A stretch of 64,000 bases of DNA, from positions 992,001 to 1,056,000 of the forward strand of contig NZ_LT607754.1 of NCBI RefSeq assembly GCF_900090285.1, in the 5' to 3' direction. The notes below the pieces were generated by a model. It had not been told where the DNA came from and searched no databases. It saw nothing but the letters and a program-made list of their open reading frames with translations. This document shows positions 35,864 through 44,129 of this stretch, piece after piece (within the stretch, counting starts at the first letter, position 1; every line of letters starts with the position of its first letter). The position numbers and the translations under genes were made by a program. This DNA is from Micromonospora inositola (lineage in GTDB: Bacteria; Actinomycetota; Actinomycetes; Mycobacteriales; Micromonosporaceae).

Positions 35864-36637
35864 TCAGGCGCCGAAGCGGCGTTGGCGGGTGGCGTAGGAG
35901 CGCAGGGCGCGGAGGAAGTCGACGCGGCGGAAGTCCGGCCAGTTGAGTTCGCAGAAGTAGAACTCCGAGTGGGCCGACTGCCAGAGCATGAAGCCGGAGA
36001 GGCGCTGCTCGCCGCTGGTCCGGATGATCAGATCCGGATCGGGCAGGCCCTTGGTGTAGAGGTGCTCGGAGATGTGGTCGACGTCGATCGAGTTGGCCAG
36101 CTCCTCGATCGTGCCCCCGTTCGCCGCGTGCTCCAGCAGCAGCGAGCGGACCGCGTCGGCGATCTCCCGCCGGCCGCCGTACCCGACCGCGATGTTGACC
36201 TGGGCGCCGCCGCTGCGGTCCCGGGTGCGCTCGTCGGCGGCCTTCAGCGCGGCGGCGTGCTGCGCGGGCAGCACGTCGAGCGCGCCGACCATCCGCAGCC
36301 GCCAGGGGTTGCCCTCCTCGGCCAGCTCGCTGGTGAGGTCCTCGATGATCTGGAGCAGCGGGTCCAGCTCGGCCGCCGGCCGGGACAGGTTGTCGGTGGA
36401 GAGCAGCCAGAGCGTCACGTGGCCCACGCCGGCCGCGTCGCACCAGCGCAGCAGCTCCTTGATCCGCTCGGCGCCCATCCGGTGGCCGTCGTTGGGATCG
36501 ACGAAGCCCATCTCCCGGGCCCACCTGCGGTTGCCGTCGCACATCACACCGACGTGCCGGGGCACCGGCTTGCCCGCGAGCTTGGCCGTGAGCCGGCGCT
36601 CGTACACGGAGTAGAGGAGTTTCCGCAGAGTCATCAC
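35864..36637 (-). CDS. uppS: (Z)-isoprenyl diphosphate synthase
   Basis: 257 aa, ATG start (a second ATG follows immediately). cis-prenyltransferase with MCDGNRRWAREMG holding the catalytic Asp34, His52 region DGHRMG, and the C-terminal DLIIRTSGEQRLSGFMLWQSAHSEFYF motif. The family condenses IPP onto an allylic primer with cis geometry. Length and the LYSVYERRL N-terminus resemble short-chain (Z)-farnesyl diphosphate synthases of mycobacteria as well as UppS, so chain length is open. The reductase gene 28 nt upstream suggests a joint role in prenyl-lipid synthesis. Confidence 0.93.
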   Translation of the reverse strand: MMTLRKLLYSVYERRLTAKLAGKPVPRHVGVMCDGNRRWAREMGFVDPNDGHRMGAERIKELLRWCDAAGVGHVTLWLLSTDNLSRPAAELDPLLQIIEDLTSELAEEGNPWRLRMVGALDVLPAQHAAALKAADERTRDRSGGAQVNIAVGYGGRREIADAVRSLLLEHAANGGTIEELANSIDVDHISEHLYTKGLPDPDLIIRTSGEQRLSGFMLWQSAHSEFYFCELNWPDFRRVDFLRALRSYATRQRRFGA

Positions 36638-36665
36638 CTTGCAGGGTAGCGACCCCCGTTGAAGA

Positions 36666-37808
36666 TCAGTGCCGCGGAGGCCGATCCCTGGTCGGGAGAC
36701 CGATGCCGATCATGGCCAGCGTGCGGGCATCCAGCCGTCCGTCACCCAGCCCCAGCTCCACCACCGTCCGGTAGACCCGGTCGTCGCGGCGGGCCGCGCG
36801 GACCGCCGCGTCGACCACCCGCCGGCGCCGGGCCAGCCAGGCCGCCACCGAGCTGTGCCGCAGGTGGGTGCCGAGCCGCCGGCGCAGCGTGTCGGCGTAC
36901 CGGCGGGCGGCCTGGCCCGGGGAACCGGCCGCCGCCGCGCCCGCGAGGGCGCCGGACCGCAGCGCGTAGAAGATGCCCTCCCCGGTGAACGGGTTGATCA
37001 GCGAGAGCGCGTCGCCGGCCAGCACCACCCGGCCCCGCCCCGGCGCCGGCCGATGGGTGGAGAGCGGCAGGTGGTGGGCCCGCAGCTCGATGACCGTCGC
37101 CGGGTCGGTGCCGGGCAGCAGGGCGGCGAGACGGTCCACCAGGTGGGCCCGGCTCACCGGCTCGCCGCGCAGCACCTCCCCGTACCCGACGTTCGCCCGG
37201 CCGTCGCCGATCGGGAAGGACCAGGCGTACGCCGGCCAGCGCCGCGCCGAGGTGACGATGAGCTGCTCGGGCGGACCGGGCAGCACCGGCGCGTACCCCC
37301 GGATGGCCAGCGCCAGGTGGCGGTCCGGGTTCACCGGGTGGCCGAGCGCCCGGCGGACCACCGAGCCCGCGCCGTCCGCACCCACCACCGCGCCTCCGGA
37401 CAGCTCCCCGTCCAGCACCACCCGGTCGTCCCGGAGCTCCACCCGGCGCACCGTGTGCCGGCGCAGCTCCGCACCGGCCGCCACGGCCGCCGCCACCAGC
37501 CGGGCGTCGAAGACCTTGCGGGGCACCGTGTACGCGGGCCGGGGCAGCGCCCGGGCCACCGCCGCGCCGCCGGGGCCGACCAGCCGCAGCGCGGGCAGTG
37601 GGGCGTACCCGTCGACGGCGTCGGTGACGCCCAACTCGGCGAGGACGTCCAGCGCGTGCGCCGCGATTCCGTCGCCGCACGCCTTGTCCCGGGGAAAGTC
37701 GGCCCGGTCGAGCAGCAGCACGCGGGCCCCGGCCCGCCGGCCGGCCAGCGCGGCGGCGGCACCGGCCGGCCCCGCCCCGACCACGATCACGTCGAACTCG
37801 TCGCCCAC
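36666..37808 (-). CDS. Geranylgeranyl reductase-family FAD-dependent oxidoreductase
   Basis: 380 aa from the GTG at 37808, which has GGAGG 7 nt upstream; the frame to 37862 lacks one. FAD-binding GAGPAGAAAALAGRRAG near the N-terminus, a PRDKACGDGI motif typical of geranylgeranyl reductases, VVGADGAGSVVRRAL, and the second FAD motif VVLAGDALSLINPFTGEGI. These enzymes saturate double bonds of polyprenyl chains in lipids, menaquinone or chlorophyll precursors. It lies 28 nt upstream of the (Z)-isoprenyl synthase gene, so the pair probably makes a partly saturated prenyl product. Confidence 0.88.
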   Translation of the reverse strand: MGDEFDVIVVGAGPAGAAAALAGRRAGARVLLLDRADFPRDKACGDGIAAHALDVLAELGVTDAVDGYAPLPALRLVGPGGAAVARALPRPAYTVPRKVFDARLVAAAVAAGAELRRHTVRRVELRDDRVVLDGELSGGAVVGADGAGSVVRRALGHPVNPDRHLALAIRGYAPVLPGPPEQLIVTSARRWPAYAWSFPIGDGRANVGYGEVLRGEPVSRAHLVDRLAALLPGTDPATVIELRAHHLPLSTHRPAPGRGRVVLAGDALSLINPFTGEGIFYALRSGALAGAAAAGSPGQAARRYADTLRRRLGTHLRHSSVAAWLARRRRVVDAAVRAARRDDRVYRTVVELGLGDGRLDARTLAMIGIGLPTRDRPPRH

Positions 37809-37866
37809 GGCATCGCCTCCCGCCCCAGCCCGGCTCCCCTCCCGCCCATCCTGCCCCGCCACCCGC

Positions 37867-38745
37867 TCACCAACCCCGATGCCGCACCGGGGTGGGGGAT
37901 TCGCCCGCGCGGGCGGCGCGCCACAGGCCGTAGAGGGCCAGGAGGGCGGCGGCTACCAGGGGTCCGCCGTCCCGGACCAGGCCGTCGACGCCGAGCAGCC
38001 ACCAGCAGAGCGGCAGGTCGACGGCGAGTACGCCCAGGGTGATCGCGACCAGGAGCCGGCGGGCCCAGGCCCGGCCGCGCATCAGGAAGGCGGTGCAGAA
38101 GAGGACCAGGTAGCTGACGGCGATGCCGACGACGAACCAGAAGAGCACGGCCGGCACGGCGCGGATCCGCCCGTCCAGGATGGACCCGCCGGCGACCAGC
38201 GCCGGGACCAGCATCAGCGGGCTGTACGTGAACGCGGCGACCCGGCTGGTGAGCAGCCACCCGGTCACCGGCGTACGCTTCGGCGCGACCTCCCGCCAGG
38301 AGATCGTCCCGCCCTCCACGACCAGGGACTTCCGGTGCCGGACCAGGTGCCCGCCGACGGCGTCGGAGCGGTAGAGCAGCGCGACCACGGCCACGCAGAG
38401 CGCGGTGAGCAGCCCGAACCCCAGCAGGCCGGGCAGCGCCGGCACCCCTTCCCGGGGTACGACCAGCCGCCCCACCGCGAAGACGGTGGTGACCGCGAGG
38501 ATCAGCCCGAAGGGTCGGGCCACGGTACGACCACGGTTGACGTGCCCGATGAGCACCAGGAAGCCGAGCGAGCGGAGCATCGCCCAGCCGGTGCGTACGG
38601 CCAGACCGAACTCCTGCTCCGGGGCGTACCAGTAATTGAGCAGCTCGACCACGACGGTGGCCGCCGCCGTGACGGCGAGCAGGGTGGTCAGCGCCCGGAC
38701 GGCGGACGGCCGCCGGACCTCGGTGGTCTCGGCGGCCGTCCTCAT
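37867..38745 (-). CDS. Polytopic membrane protein of unknown function
   Basis: 292 aa from the ATG at 38745; the frame to 38868 overlaps the end of pckG. About seven to eight hydrophobic segments: residues ~18-35, 50-65, 77-95, 108-125, 165-185, 200-222, 232-250, 258-275. The stretch between the fourth and fifth is hydrophilic (YRSDAVGGHLVRHRKSLVVEGGTISWREV). No transporter signature recognised. It ends 58 nt upstream of the reductase gene on the same strand and may be in the same operon. Confidence 0.7.
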   Translation of the reverse strand: MRTAAETTEVRRPSAVRALTTLLAVTAAATVVVELLNYWYAPEQEFGLAVRTGWAMLRSLGFLVLIGHVNRGRTVARPFGLILAVTTVFAVGRLVVPREGVPALPGLLGFGLLTALCVAVVALLYRSDAVGGHLVRHRKSLVVEGGTISWREVAPKRTPVTGWLLTSRVAAFTYSPLMLVPALVAGGSILDGRIRAVPAVLFWFVVGIAVSYLVLFCTAFLMRGRAWARRLLVAITLGVLAVDLPLCWWLLGVDGLVRDGGPLVAAALLALYGLWRAARAGESPTPVRHRGW

Positions 38746-38782
38746 GGGATCTGATGTTGCCCGGTACGGGCAACCGTCACAC

Positions 38783-40633
38783 CTACTTCTGCGGCTGCGG
38801 CTGCTCCGCGTCGAGCCGGGCGCGCAGGGCGTCCAGCTCGGCCCAGAGGACGCCGGGCAGCTTGTCACCGAACTTCTCGAACCACTCGGTGACCAGCGGC
38901 AGCTCCTTGCGCCACTCCTCCGGGTCGACCTTGAGGGCGATCCGGACGTCCTCCGGGGTCATGTCCAGACCCTCGACGTCCAGGGCGTCCTGCGTCGGGA
39001 CCATGCCGATCGGGGTCTCCACCGCGTCGGCGGTGCCCTCGATCCGCTCGACGACCCACTTCAGCACCCGGGAGTTCTCGCCGAAGCCCGGCCAGAGGAA
39101 GGAGCCCTCCGGGTCCTTGCGGAACCAGTTCACGTAGTAGATCTTGGGCAGCTTGGCGGCGTCGCCGTCGGCGCCCTTGCCCATCTCGATCCAGTGCCGG
39201 AAGTAGTCACCCGCGTGGTACCCGATGAACGGCAGCATGGCCATCGGGTCACGGCGGACCACGCCGACCGCACCCGAGGCGGCGGCGGTGGTCTCCGAGG
39301 AGAGCGTGGCACCCATGTAGACGCCGTGCACCCAGTCGCGCGCCTCGGTCACCAGCGGGACGGTGTCCCGACGTCGGCCGCCGAAAAGGATCGCGTCGAT
39401 CGGCACGCCGTTCGGGTCGTAGTACTCGTCGGCCAGGATCGGGCACTGGGTGATCGGGGTGCAGAACCGGCTGTTCGCGTGGGAGGAGGTGTTCTCGCTC
39501 TCCGGCGTCCAGTCGTTGCCCTTCCAGTCGATCAGGTGCGCCGGCGGCTCACCCATGCCTTCCCACCAGATGTCGCCGTCGTCGGTGAGGCCCACGTTGG
39601 TGAAGACGGAGTTGCCGCGGTCCAGCGTCCGCATCGCGTTGGCGTTGGTCTTCCAGTCGGTGCCGGGCGCGACGCCGAACAGGCCGTACTCCGGGTTGAC
39701 CGCGTAGAGCCGGCCGTCCTCGCCGAACCGCATCCAGGCGATGTCGTCGCCGATGGTCTCGACCTTCCAGCCCGGGATGGTCGGCTCCACCATGGCGAGG
39801 TTGGTCTTCCCACAGGCCGACGGGAAGGCCCCGGCGATGTGGTGGACCTTGCCCTCCGGCGAGGTGATCTTGAGGATCAGCATGTGCTCGGCGAGCCAGC
39901 CCTCGTCGCGCCCCATCACACTGGCGATCCGCAGCGAGTAGCACTTCTTGCCGAGCAGCGAGTTGCCGCCGTAGCCGGAGCCGAACGACCAGATCTCCCG
40001 GGTCTCCGGGAAGTGCGAGATGTACTTCGTCTCGTTGCACGGCCAGGCCACGTCCTGCTGACCCGAGGCGAGCGGGGCGCCGATGGAGTGCAGCGCGTGC
40101 ACGAAGTCCGCCTCGTCGCCCATCGCCTCGAGCACCTTGGCGCCCATCCGGGTCATGATCCGCATCGAGGCGACCACGTACGGGCTGTCGGTGATCTCGA
40201 CGCCGAACATGGGGCTCTCGGCCTCGACCGGGCCCATGACGAACGGGATGACGTACATGGTGCGTCCGCGCATCGAGCCGCGGTACAGCTCCGTCATCGT
40301 CCGCTTCATCTCGGCCGGCGCCATCCAGTTGTTGGTGGGGCCGGCGTCCGCCTCGTCGACGGAGCAGATGAAGGTGCGCTCCTCGACCCGGGCGACGTCC
40401 GTCGGGTCCGTCCGGGCATAGAACGAGTTGGGCTTCTTCTCAGGATTCAGCCGGATCAGGGTGCCGCTCTCGACAAGCTCGTCGGTGAGGCGGCGCCACT
40501 CCTCATCGGACCCGTCCACCCAGACCACCCGTTCGGGGGTGGTCAGTTCCGCGACCTCTCGGACCCACGCGAGCAGTTTGGGGTTGGACGTCGGGGCCTG
40601 ATCGATACCCCGAACAGTAGCCGGAGCAACCAT
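38783..40633 (-). CDS. pckG: Phosphoenolpyruvate carboxykinase (GTP)
   Basis: 616 aa from the ATG at 40633, which has AAGGAG 8 nt upstream; the frame to 40678 has none. Converts oxaloacetate and GTP to PEP, CO2 and GDP, the first gluconeogenic step. The P-loop [14 protein letters not shown] lies near residue 272 and includes the conserved reactive Cys; [12 protein letters not shown] and the GTP-specificity region FPSACGKTN / WVDGSDEEW complete the pattern of GTP-type enzymes. It opposes ppc (10228). A TTGTG-N8-CACAA repeat lies upstream. Confidence 0.98.
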   Translation of the reverse strand: MVAPATVRGIDQAPTSNPKLLAWVREVAELTTPERVVWVDGSDEEWRRLTDELVESGTLIRLNPEKKPNSFYARTDPTDVARVEERTFICSVDEADAGPTNNWMAPAEMKRTMTELYRGSMRGRTMYVIPFVMGPVEAESPMFGVEITDSPYVVASMRIMTRMGAKVLEAMGDEADFVHALHSIGAPLASGQQDVAWPCNETKYISHFPETREIWSFGSGYGGNSLLGKKCYSLRIASVMGRDEGWLAEHMLILKITSPEGKVHHIAGAFPSACGKTNLAMVEPTIPGWKVETIGDDIAWMRFGEDGRLYAVNPEYGLFGVAPGTDWKTNANAMRTLDRGNSVFTNVGLTDDGDIWWEGMGEPPAHLIDWKGNDWTPESENTSSHANSRFCTPITQCPILADEYYDPNGVPIDAILFGGRRRDTVPLVTEARDWVHGVYMGATLSSETTAAASGAVGVVRRDPMAMLPFIGYHAGDYFRHWIEMGKGADGDAAKLPKIYYVNWFRKDPEGSFLWPGFGENSRVLKWVVERIEGTADAVETPIGMVPTQDALDVEGLDMTPEDVRIALKVDPEEWRKELPLVTEWFEKFGDKLPGVLWAELDALRARLDAEQPQPQK

Positions 40634-40766
40634 GTCACATCTCCTTGTGGTCGACGCTGACCGATGTATGGGGTGCACGAGTTCTGGCGAGCGAGTCGTC
40701 GCCTTCGTGGAAACCTGGGATTGGGCTCAGCGTAAACCGGGCTGCGCCGCCAGTCAGTGGGACTGG

Positions 40767-40784
40767 TTGTGAAGAACTGCACAA
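40767..40784. promoter_or_regulatory. Inverted repeat TTGTG-N8-CACAA upstream of pckG
   Basis: An 18-nt imperfect dyad about 135 nt before the pckG start. Spacing and arms suit a dimeric regulator; a carbon-responsive factor is an inference from the target gene only. Confidence 0.35.
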
Positions 40785-41066
40785 GGTACGGCCACGCTGC
40801 GGCATCGCGATCTAATACCCGCTTTCGCGCGCAGTTTCACGCAAATCCTGCGAGCAACCTCCGGCGGACGCCGGTCGCGAGGTCTGGTCCGGGGTGCACG
40901 ATGAGCGGAAGCGCCCGCCGGTGCCGAGGGCGACGATTCGGCGATCCGATCCGCAATTCCGCCACGGCCGGTTACGCTCTGCTCACCGGACCACGGGAAC
41001 GGGCGGGCGCGGGAAGCCGCCGGGTCCGGCTCGTCGTTGCTACCCGTCCGCGGTGCGGGCACCCGG

Positions 41067-41072
41067 TAGGCT
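41067..41072 (+). promoter_or_regulatory. -10 box TAGGCT of leaderless GtrA gene
   Basis: TAGGCT is followed after 6 nt by the GTG at 41079. Confidence 0.5.
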
Positions 41073-41078
41073 CGGCGG

Positions 41079-41627
41079 GTGGCCGCGACGATGACCGGGG
41101 ACCAACCGGGCGCTCCGCAGACCCGGCCGGGTCTGATCAGTTCCCTCCTCGACCGCTTCGGCCACCTCGTCCGCGAGTTGAGCAAGTTCGCCACGGTGGG
41201 CGGGCTCGCCTTCCTGGTGGACTTCGCGCTCTTCAACTACCTGGCCAGCGTCCGCCACATGCCGCCGATCGCCGCGAAGACCATCTCCACCGTGATCGCC
41301 GCGACCATGGCGTTCCTGGGCAACCGGTTCTGGACCTGGCGGCACCGCCAGCGCTCCAACCCCGCCCGCGAGTACGCGCTCTTCTTCTTCTTCAACGGGG
41401 TCGGCCTGGGCATCGCCGTCGCCTGCCTCGCGATCAGCCGCTACGGGCTGGGCAGCGTCTGGCCGGAGGTGTTCCAGACCCCGCTGGCCGACAACATCGC
41501 CAGCTTCATCGTCGGCACCGGTCTCGGGACGCTGTTCCGATTCTGGTCGTACCGGCGGTTCGTTTTCGTGGAAGCGGGAACTCCTCCCGTTCGGGAAACG
41601 AGCCACGACCGAGACTCCGGGGCGTGA
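41079..41627 (+). CDS. GtrA-family membrane protein (first copy)
   Basis: 182 aa, GTG start. Four transmembrane helices: about 40-58, 64-84 (AAKTISTVIAATMAFLGNRFWTW), 102-122 and 140-162. The FATVGGLAFLVDFALFNYL start and the GNRFWTWR and RFWSYRRFVF motifs are the GtrA signature. GtrA-like proteins are thought to help flip lipid-linked sugars or to be involved in cell-wall polysaccharide synthesis. A second member follows 63 nt downstream. Partner glycosyltransferases are not in the window. Confidence 0.88.
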   Translation: MAATMTGDQPGAPQTRPGLISSLLDRFGHLVRELSKFATVGGLAFLVDFALFNYLASVRHMPPIAAKTISTVIAATMAFLGNRFWTWRHRQRSNPAREYALFFFFNGVGLGIAVACLAISRYGLGSVWPEVFQTPLADNIASFIVGTGLGTLFRFWSYRRFVFVEAGTPPVRETSHDRDSGA

Positions 41628-41677
41628 CCTACCGCCCACCTCGTCCCGCCGGGCCGAGCCGGCCCTGCCCACTGTCC

Positions 41678-41683
41678 TAAGGT
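41678..41683 (+). promoter_or_regulatory. -10 box TAAGGT of leaderless second GtrA gene
   Basis: TAAGGT is followed after 7 nt by the ATG at 41691. Confidence 0.45.
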
Positions 41684-41690
41684 GTTCCGC

Positions 41691-42422
41691 ATGCGTCTGG
41701 TCCGTCTGCTGCCCGAGCGCTGGCAGAAGTTCATCCACGAGGCGCTCAAATTCGGCATCGTCGGCGGCATCAACACCGTCATCAATTACGCGGTGTTCAA
41801 TGCGCTGGCACTGACCGTTTTTCGCGACGGGCAGCTCAAGGCGACGGTGATCGCGACCATCGTGGCCACCATCACCTCGTATCTGATGAATCGACACTGG
41901 ACGTACCGGGATCGCCCCAAATCCGCCCTACGCCGCGAATACGTCCTGTTCTTCCTGTTCAACGCCACCGGCCTGATCATCGAACTCGGCGTCCTCGCCG
42001 GCGCGAAGTACGGCCTCGGCGTGACCAGCCTGCTGGCGCTGAACGTGGCGAAGACCGGCGGCGTGCTGCTGGCCACCATGTTCCGTTTCTGGTCGTACCG
42101 GACGTTCGTCTTCCAGCCGGTGCCGAAGCACGCGCAGGAGACCTGGCACAGCATCCCGCGTGACGAATGGGACACCATGGCGGAGATGGACCCGGTGGCC
42201 GAGCTGGCCGAGTCGGTCAGCGAGCTGGAGGAGTCCGAGCCCCCGCCCGGCGAGCGCCGCGACCGGACGGCCGGCCGCGGCGCCGCCGCGGAGTACGGCG
42301 CGCCGACCCAGGGTCGCCCCGCCACGGCGGACGCCGGGCTCGGCCGCATCCTCGACGCCGACCTGGACGCCGAGCTCGCCGCCGAACTCCACGCCGGCAC
42401 CCGCCGCTCACCGCGCCGCTGA
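41691..42422 (+). CDS. GtrA-family membrane protein with C-terminal extension (second copy)
   Basis: 243 aa from the ATG at 41691; a GTG at 41682 is also in frame but lies inside the -10 box. Residues 1-~145 are a GtrA domain with four helices (FGIVGGINTVINYAVFNAL, LMNRHWTYRDR, RFWSYRTFVF). Residues ~150-243 are a charged, Pro/Glu/Arg-rich cytoplasmic tail (EMDPVAELAESVSELEESE and further on), absent from most family members. Tandem with the first GtrA gene at 41079, but clearly diverged from it. Confidence 0.85.
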   Translation: MRLVRLLPERWQKFIHEALKFGIVGGINTVINYAVFNALALTVFRDGQLKATVIATIVATITSYLMNRHWTYRDRPKSALRREYVLFFLFNATGLIIELGVLAGAKYGLGVTSLLALNVAKTGGVLLATMFRFWSYRTFVFQPVPKHAQETWHSIPRDEWDTMAEMDPVAELAESVSELEESEPPPGERRDRTAGRGAAAEYGAPTQGRPATADAGLGRILDADLDAELAAELHAGTRRSPRR

Positions 42423-42443
42423 CCCACCCACCGCCCGCGCCCG

Positions 42444-42477
42444 GCCCCGTCCCCGCCCGGCAGGGCGGGGACGGGGC
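42444..42477. terminator. 15-bp bidirectional terminator
   Basis: GCCCCGTCCCCGCCC (42444-42458) pairs perfectly with GGGCGGGGACGGGGC (42463-42477) across a 4-nt loop, between the convergent GtrA and PH-domain genes. Confidence 0.85.
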
Positions 42478-42489
42478 AGGCGGCAGGGG

Positions 42490-43062
42490 TCAGGCGCTGG
42501 GGTCGTGAAGGGGTTTGCCGTCGCGCATGTCGGCGAGGATCTCGCGCATCTCGCCGTCGCCCAGGGAGTGCTTGTCGTGGTGGGCCTCGACCAGCTCGTA
42601 GAGCTTGGTCTGCACCCGGTCGACGTGGGGGACGTCGTTGAGCACCGACTGGCCGCGCTCGCCGGCCGACTCGATGGTCAGGGTCCCGCAGCCGAGCAGC
42701 CGCTCCAGGAAGCGCTGGTGCATCGAGTGGTCGTTGATCCGGGTCAGCGGGAGGTCCCGCCGGTTCCGGGAGAACACGCCCTCCTGGAGCAGCACCCGCT
42801 CGTTGGTGAAGAGGTAGTGCGTGGTGCGCCAGACCAGGAACGGCCAGAAGCCCAGCCAGAGCACCAGCGCCAGGCCGAGCGCGGCGATCGCGTAGAGCGC
42901 GATCGTGGCGCCGTCGCCGTCGGGCAGCAGGATCCAGCCCGCCACCACCGCCGCGACGGCGAGCACCAGCACCAGGATCGGGCGCAGCAGCGCCTTCCAG
43001 TGCGGGTGCAGGTGGAGCACGACGCGCTCATCCTCGGTGAGCACGTCTTCGGGGAACGCCAC
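42490..43062 (-). CDS. PH-domain (bPH2) membrane protein
   Basis: 190 aa from the GTG at 43062 (GAGGAGG 6 nt upstream). Two transmembrane helices (ILVLVLAVAAVVAGWILLP and YAIAALGLALVLWLGFWPFLVW) precede a bacterial PH domain (about 75-170) with YLFTNERVLLQEGVFSRNRRDLPLTRINDHSM, the typical strand pattern of bPH2/YdbT-like proteins. Role unknown; such proteins sit at the inner membrane. The birA gene is 83 bp upstream on the same strand. Confidence 0.85.
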   Translation of the reverse strand: MAFPEDVLTEDERVVLHLHPHWKALLRPILVLVLAVAAVVAGWILLPDGDGATIALYAIAALGLALVLWLGFWPFLVWRTTHYLFTNERVLLQEGVFSRNRRDLPLTRINDHSMHQRFLERLLGCGTLTIESAGERGQSVLNDVPHVDRVQTKLYELVEAHHDKHSLGDGEMREILADMRDGKPLHDPSA

Positions 43063-43145
43063 GGAAACCTCCTCGCAGAACAGGACGCGCTGACCGTAAC
43101 CGGTCGACGCTCGCCCACGGATCAGCCGCACGGCGGTAAAGCGGG

Positions 43146-44021
43146 TCAGCGGACGTGCAGCACGTCGCCGGCGGCGAGGCGCAGCTGCCCCTCGGGTCCC
43201 TCGACCAGCAGCTGGCCGTCCGGGTCCACGCCGGTGGCGGTCCCCTTCACCTCGCGGCCGTCCGGCAGCAGCACCCGGACCTGGCGGCCGATGGTGGCGC
43301 AGCCGGCCAGGTAGGCGTCGCGAAGCCCGCTGGCCACCGCGTCGCCCCCGGCGTCGCGCCAGCGGTCGTACCAGTCGGCGAGCGAGCGGAGCAGGGCGCG
43401 CAGCAGCGGATCCCGGTCGGTCGCCGCCGCCCCGGCGAGCTGCAGTGAGGTGGCCGGCAGCCCGGTCGGGTTCTCCGGCAGCTCGTCGGCGCGGAGCGTG
43501 ACGTTGAGGCCGATGCCGACCACGATGGCCGGCGGCTCGGTCGGGGCGGTGCCGGGTACCGCCTCGGCGAGCACCCCCGCGCACTTCGCGCCGTCGATCA
43601 GCAGGTCGTTGGGCCACTTCAGGCCCGCCTCCAGCTCAGCCAGCCGGGCCACCGCCTCGGCCAGCGCCACCCCGGCGAGCAGCGGCAGCCAGCCGTACCC
43701 GGCGGGTGGGACGGGCGACCAGCCGCGCTCCGGAACGGCCTCGCCGGGCCGGAGCAGGACGCTGGTCGCAATGCCGGCCCGGGGCGGCGACTGCCAGACA
43801 CGGCCGCGCCGGCCCCGGCCGGCGGTCTGCCGCTCGGCGACCACCACCAGGCCCTCCGGCTCGCCGGCCCGGGCGGCGGAGACCACGTCGGCGTTGGTGG
43901 AGGCGGTCTCCGCGCGCAGCTCCAGCCGGCGCCACGGGCCGTGCGGGGCGACCAGCGCGCGCCGCAGCCGGGCCACCGACAGCGGCGGGCGGTCCAGATC
44001 GGTGTACGGCGAGCCGGCCAT
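43146..44021 (-). CDS. birA: Biotin--[acetyl-CoA-carboxylase] ligase
   Basis: 291 aa, ATG start. Attaches biotin to the lysine of biotin carboxyl carrier domains through biotinyl-AMP. No N-terminal DNA-binding domain, so it is monofunctional and not a repressor. Motif TAGRGRRGRVW (about 67-76) binds biotinyl-AMP; GLKWPNDLLIDGAKCAGVLAE contains the active-site Lys. The C-terminal SH3-like domain ends [21 protein letters not shown]. Divergent from pccB (109 bp apart); its substrate is the BCCP domain of the alpha subunit at 61977. Confidence 0.95.
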   Translation of the reverse strand: MAGSPYTDLDRPPLSVARLRRALVAPHGPWRRLELRAETASTNADVVSAARAGEPEGLVVVAERQTAGRGRRGRVWQSPPRAGIATSVLLRPGEAVPERGWSPVPPAGYGWLPLLAGVALAEAVARLAELEAGLKWPNDLLIDGAKCAGVLAEAVPGTAPTEPPAIVVGIGLNVTLRADELPENPTGLPATSLQLAGAAATDRDPLLRALLRSLADWYDRWRDAGGDAVASGLRDAYLAGCATIGRQVRVLLPDGREVKGTATGVDPDGQLLVEGPEGQLRLAAGDVLHVR

Positions 44022-44117
44022 CCCGCCAGCCTACGGCCCCGGCCTTCCGGCGTCGGCCGGATGCCGGCCGGAGCCCGGTGAGGCGCACTGCACAGCGGTG
44101 GTCGCCTGAACCATCGT

Positions 44118-44123
44118 TATATT
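44118..44123 (+). promoter_or_regulatory. -10 box TATATT of leaderless pccB
   Basis: TATATT is followed after 6 nt by the GTG of pccB at 44130. Confidence 0.55.
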
Positions 44124-44129
44124 CCCTGG

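Larger units (their letters stand above)
40634..41078. other. Divergent intergenic region, pckG / gtrA-1
   Basis: 445 bp with no supported gene. It contains TTGTG-N8-CACAA at 40767-40784, a possible operator, and AT-richer patches at 40720-40790. On the right, TAGGCT at 41067-41072 is the -10 box of the first GtrA gene. Confidence 0.5.

Noticed and set aside
38636..40660. 674-codon plus-strand frame
   Set aside because: Antisense to pckG.
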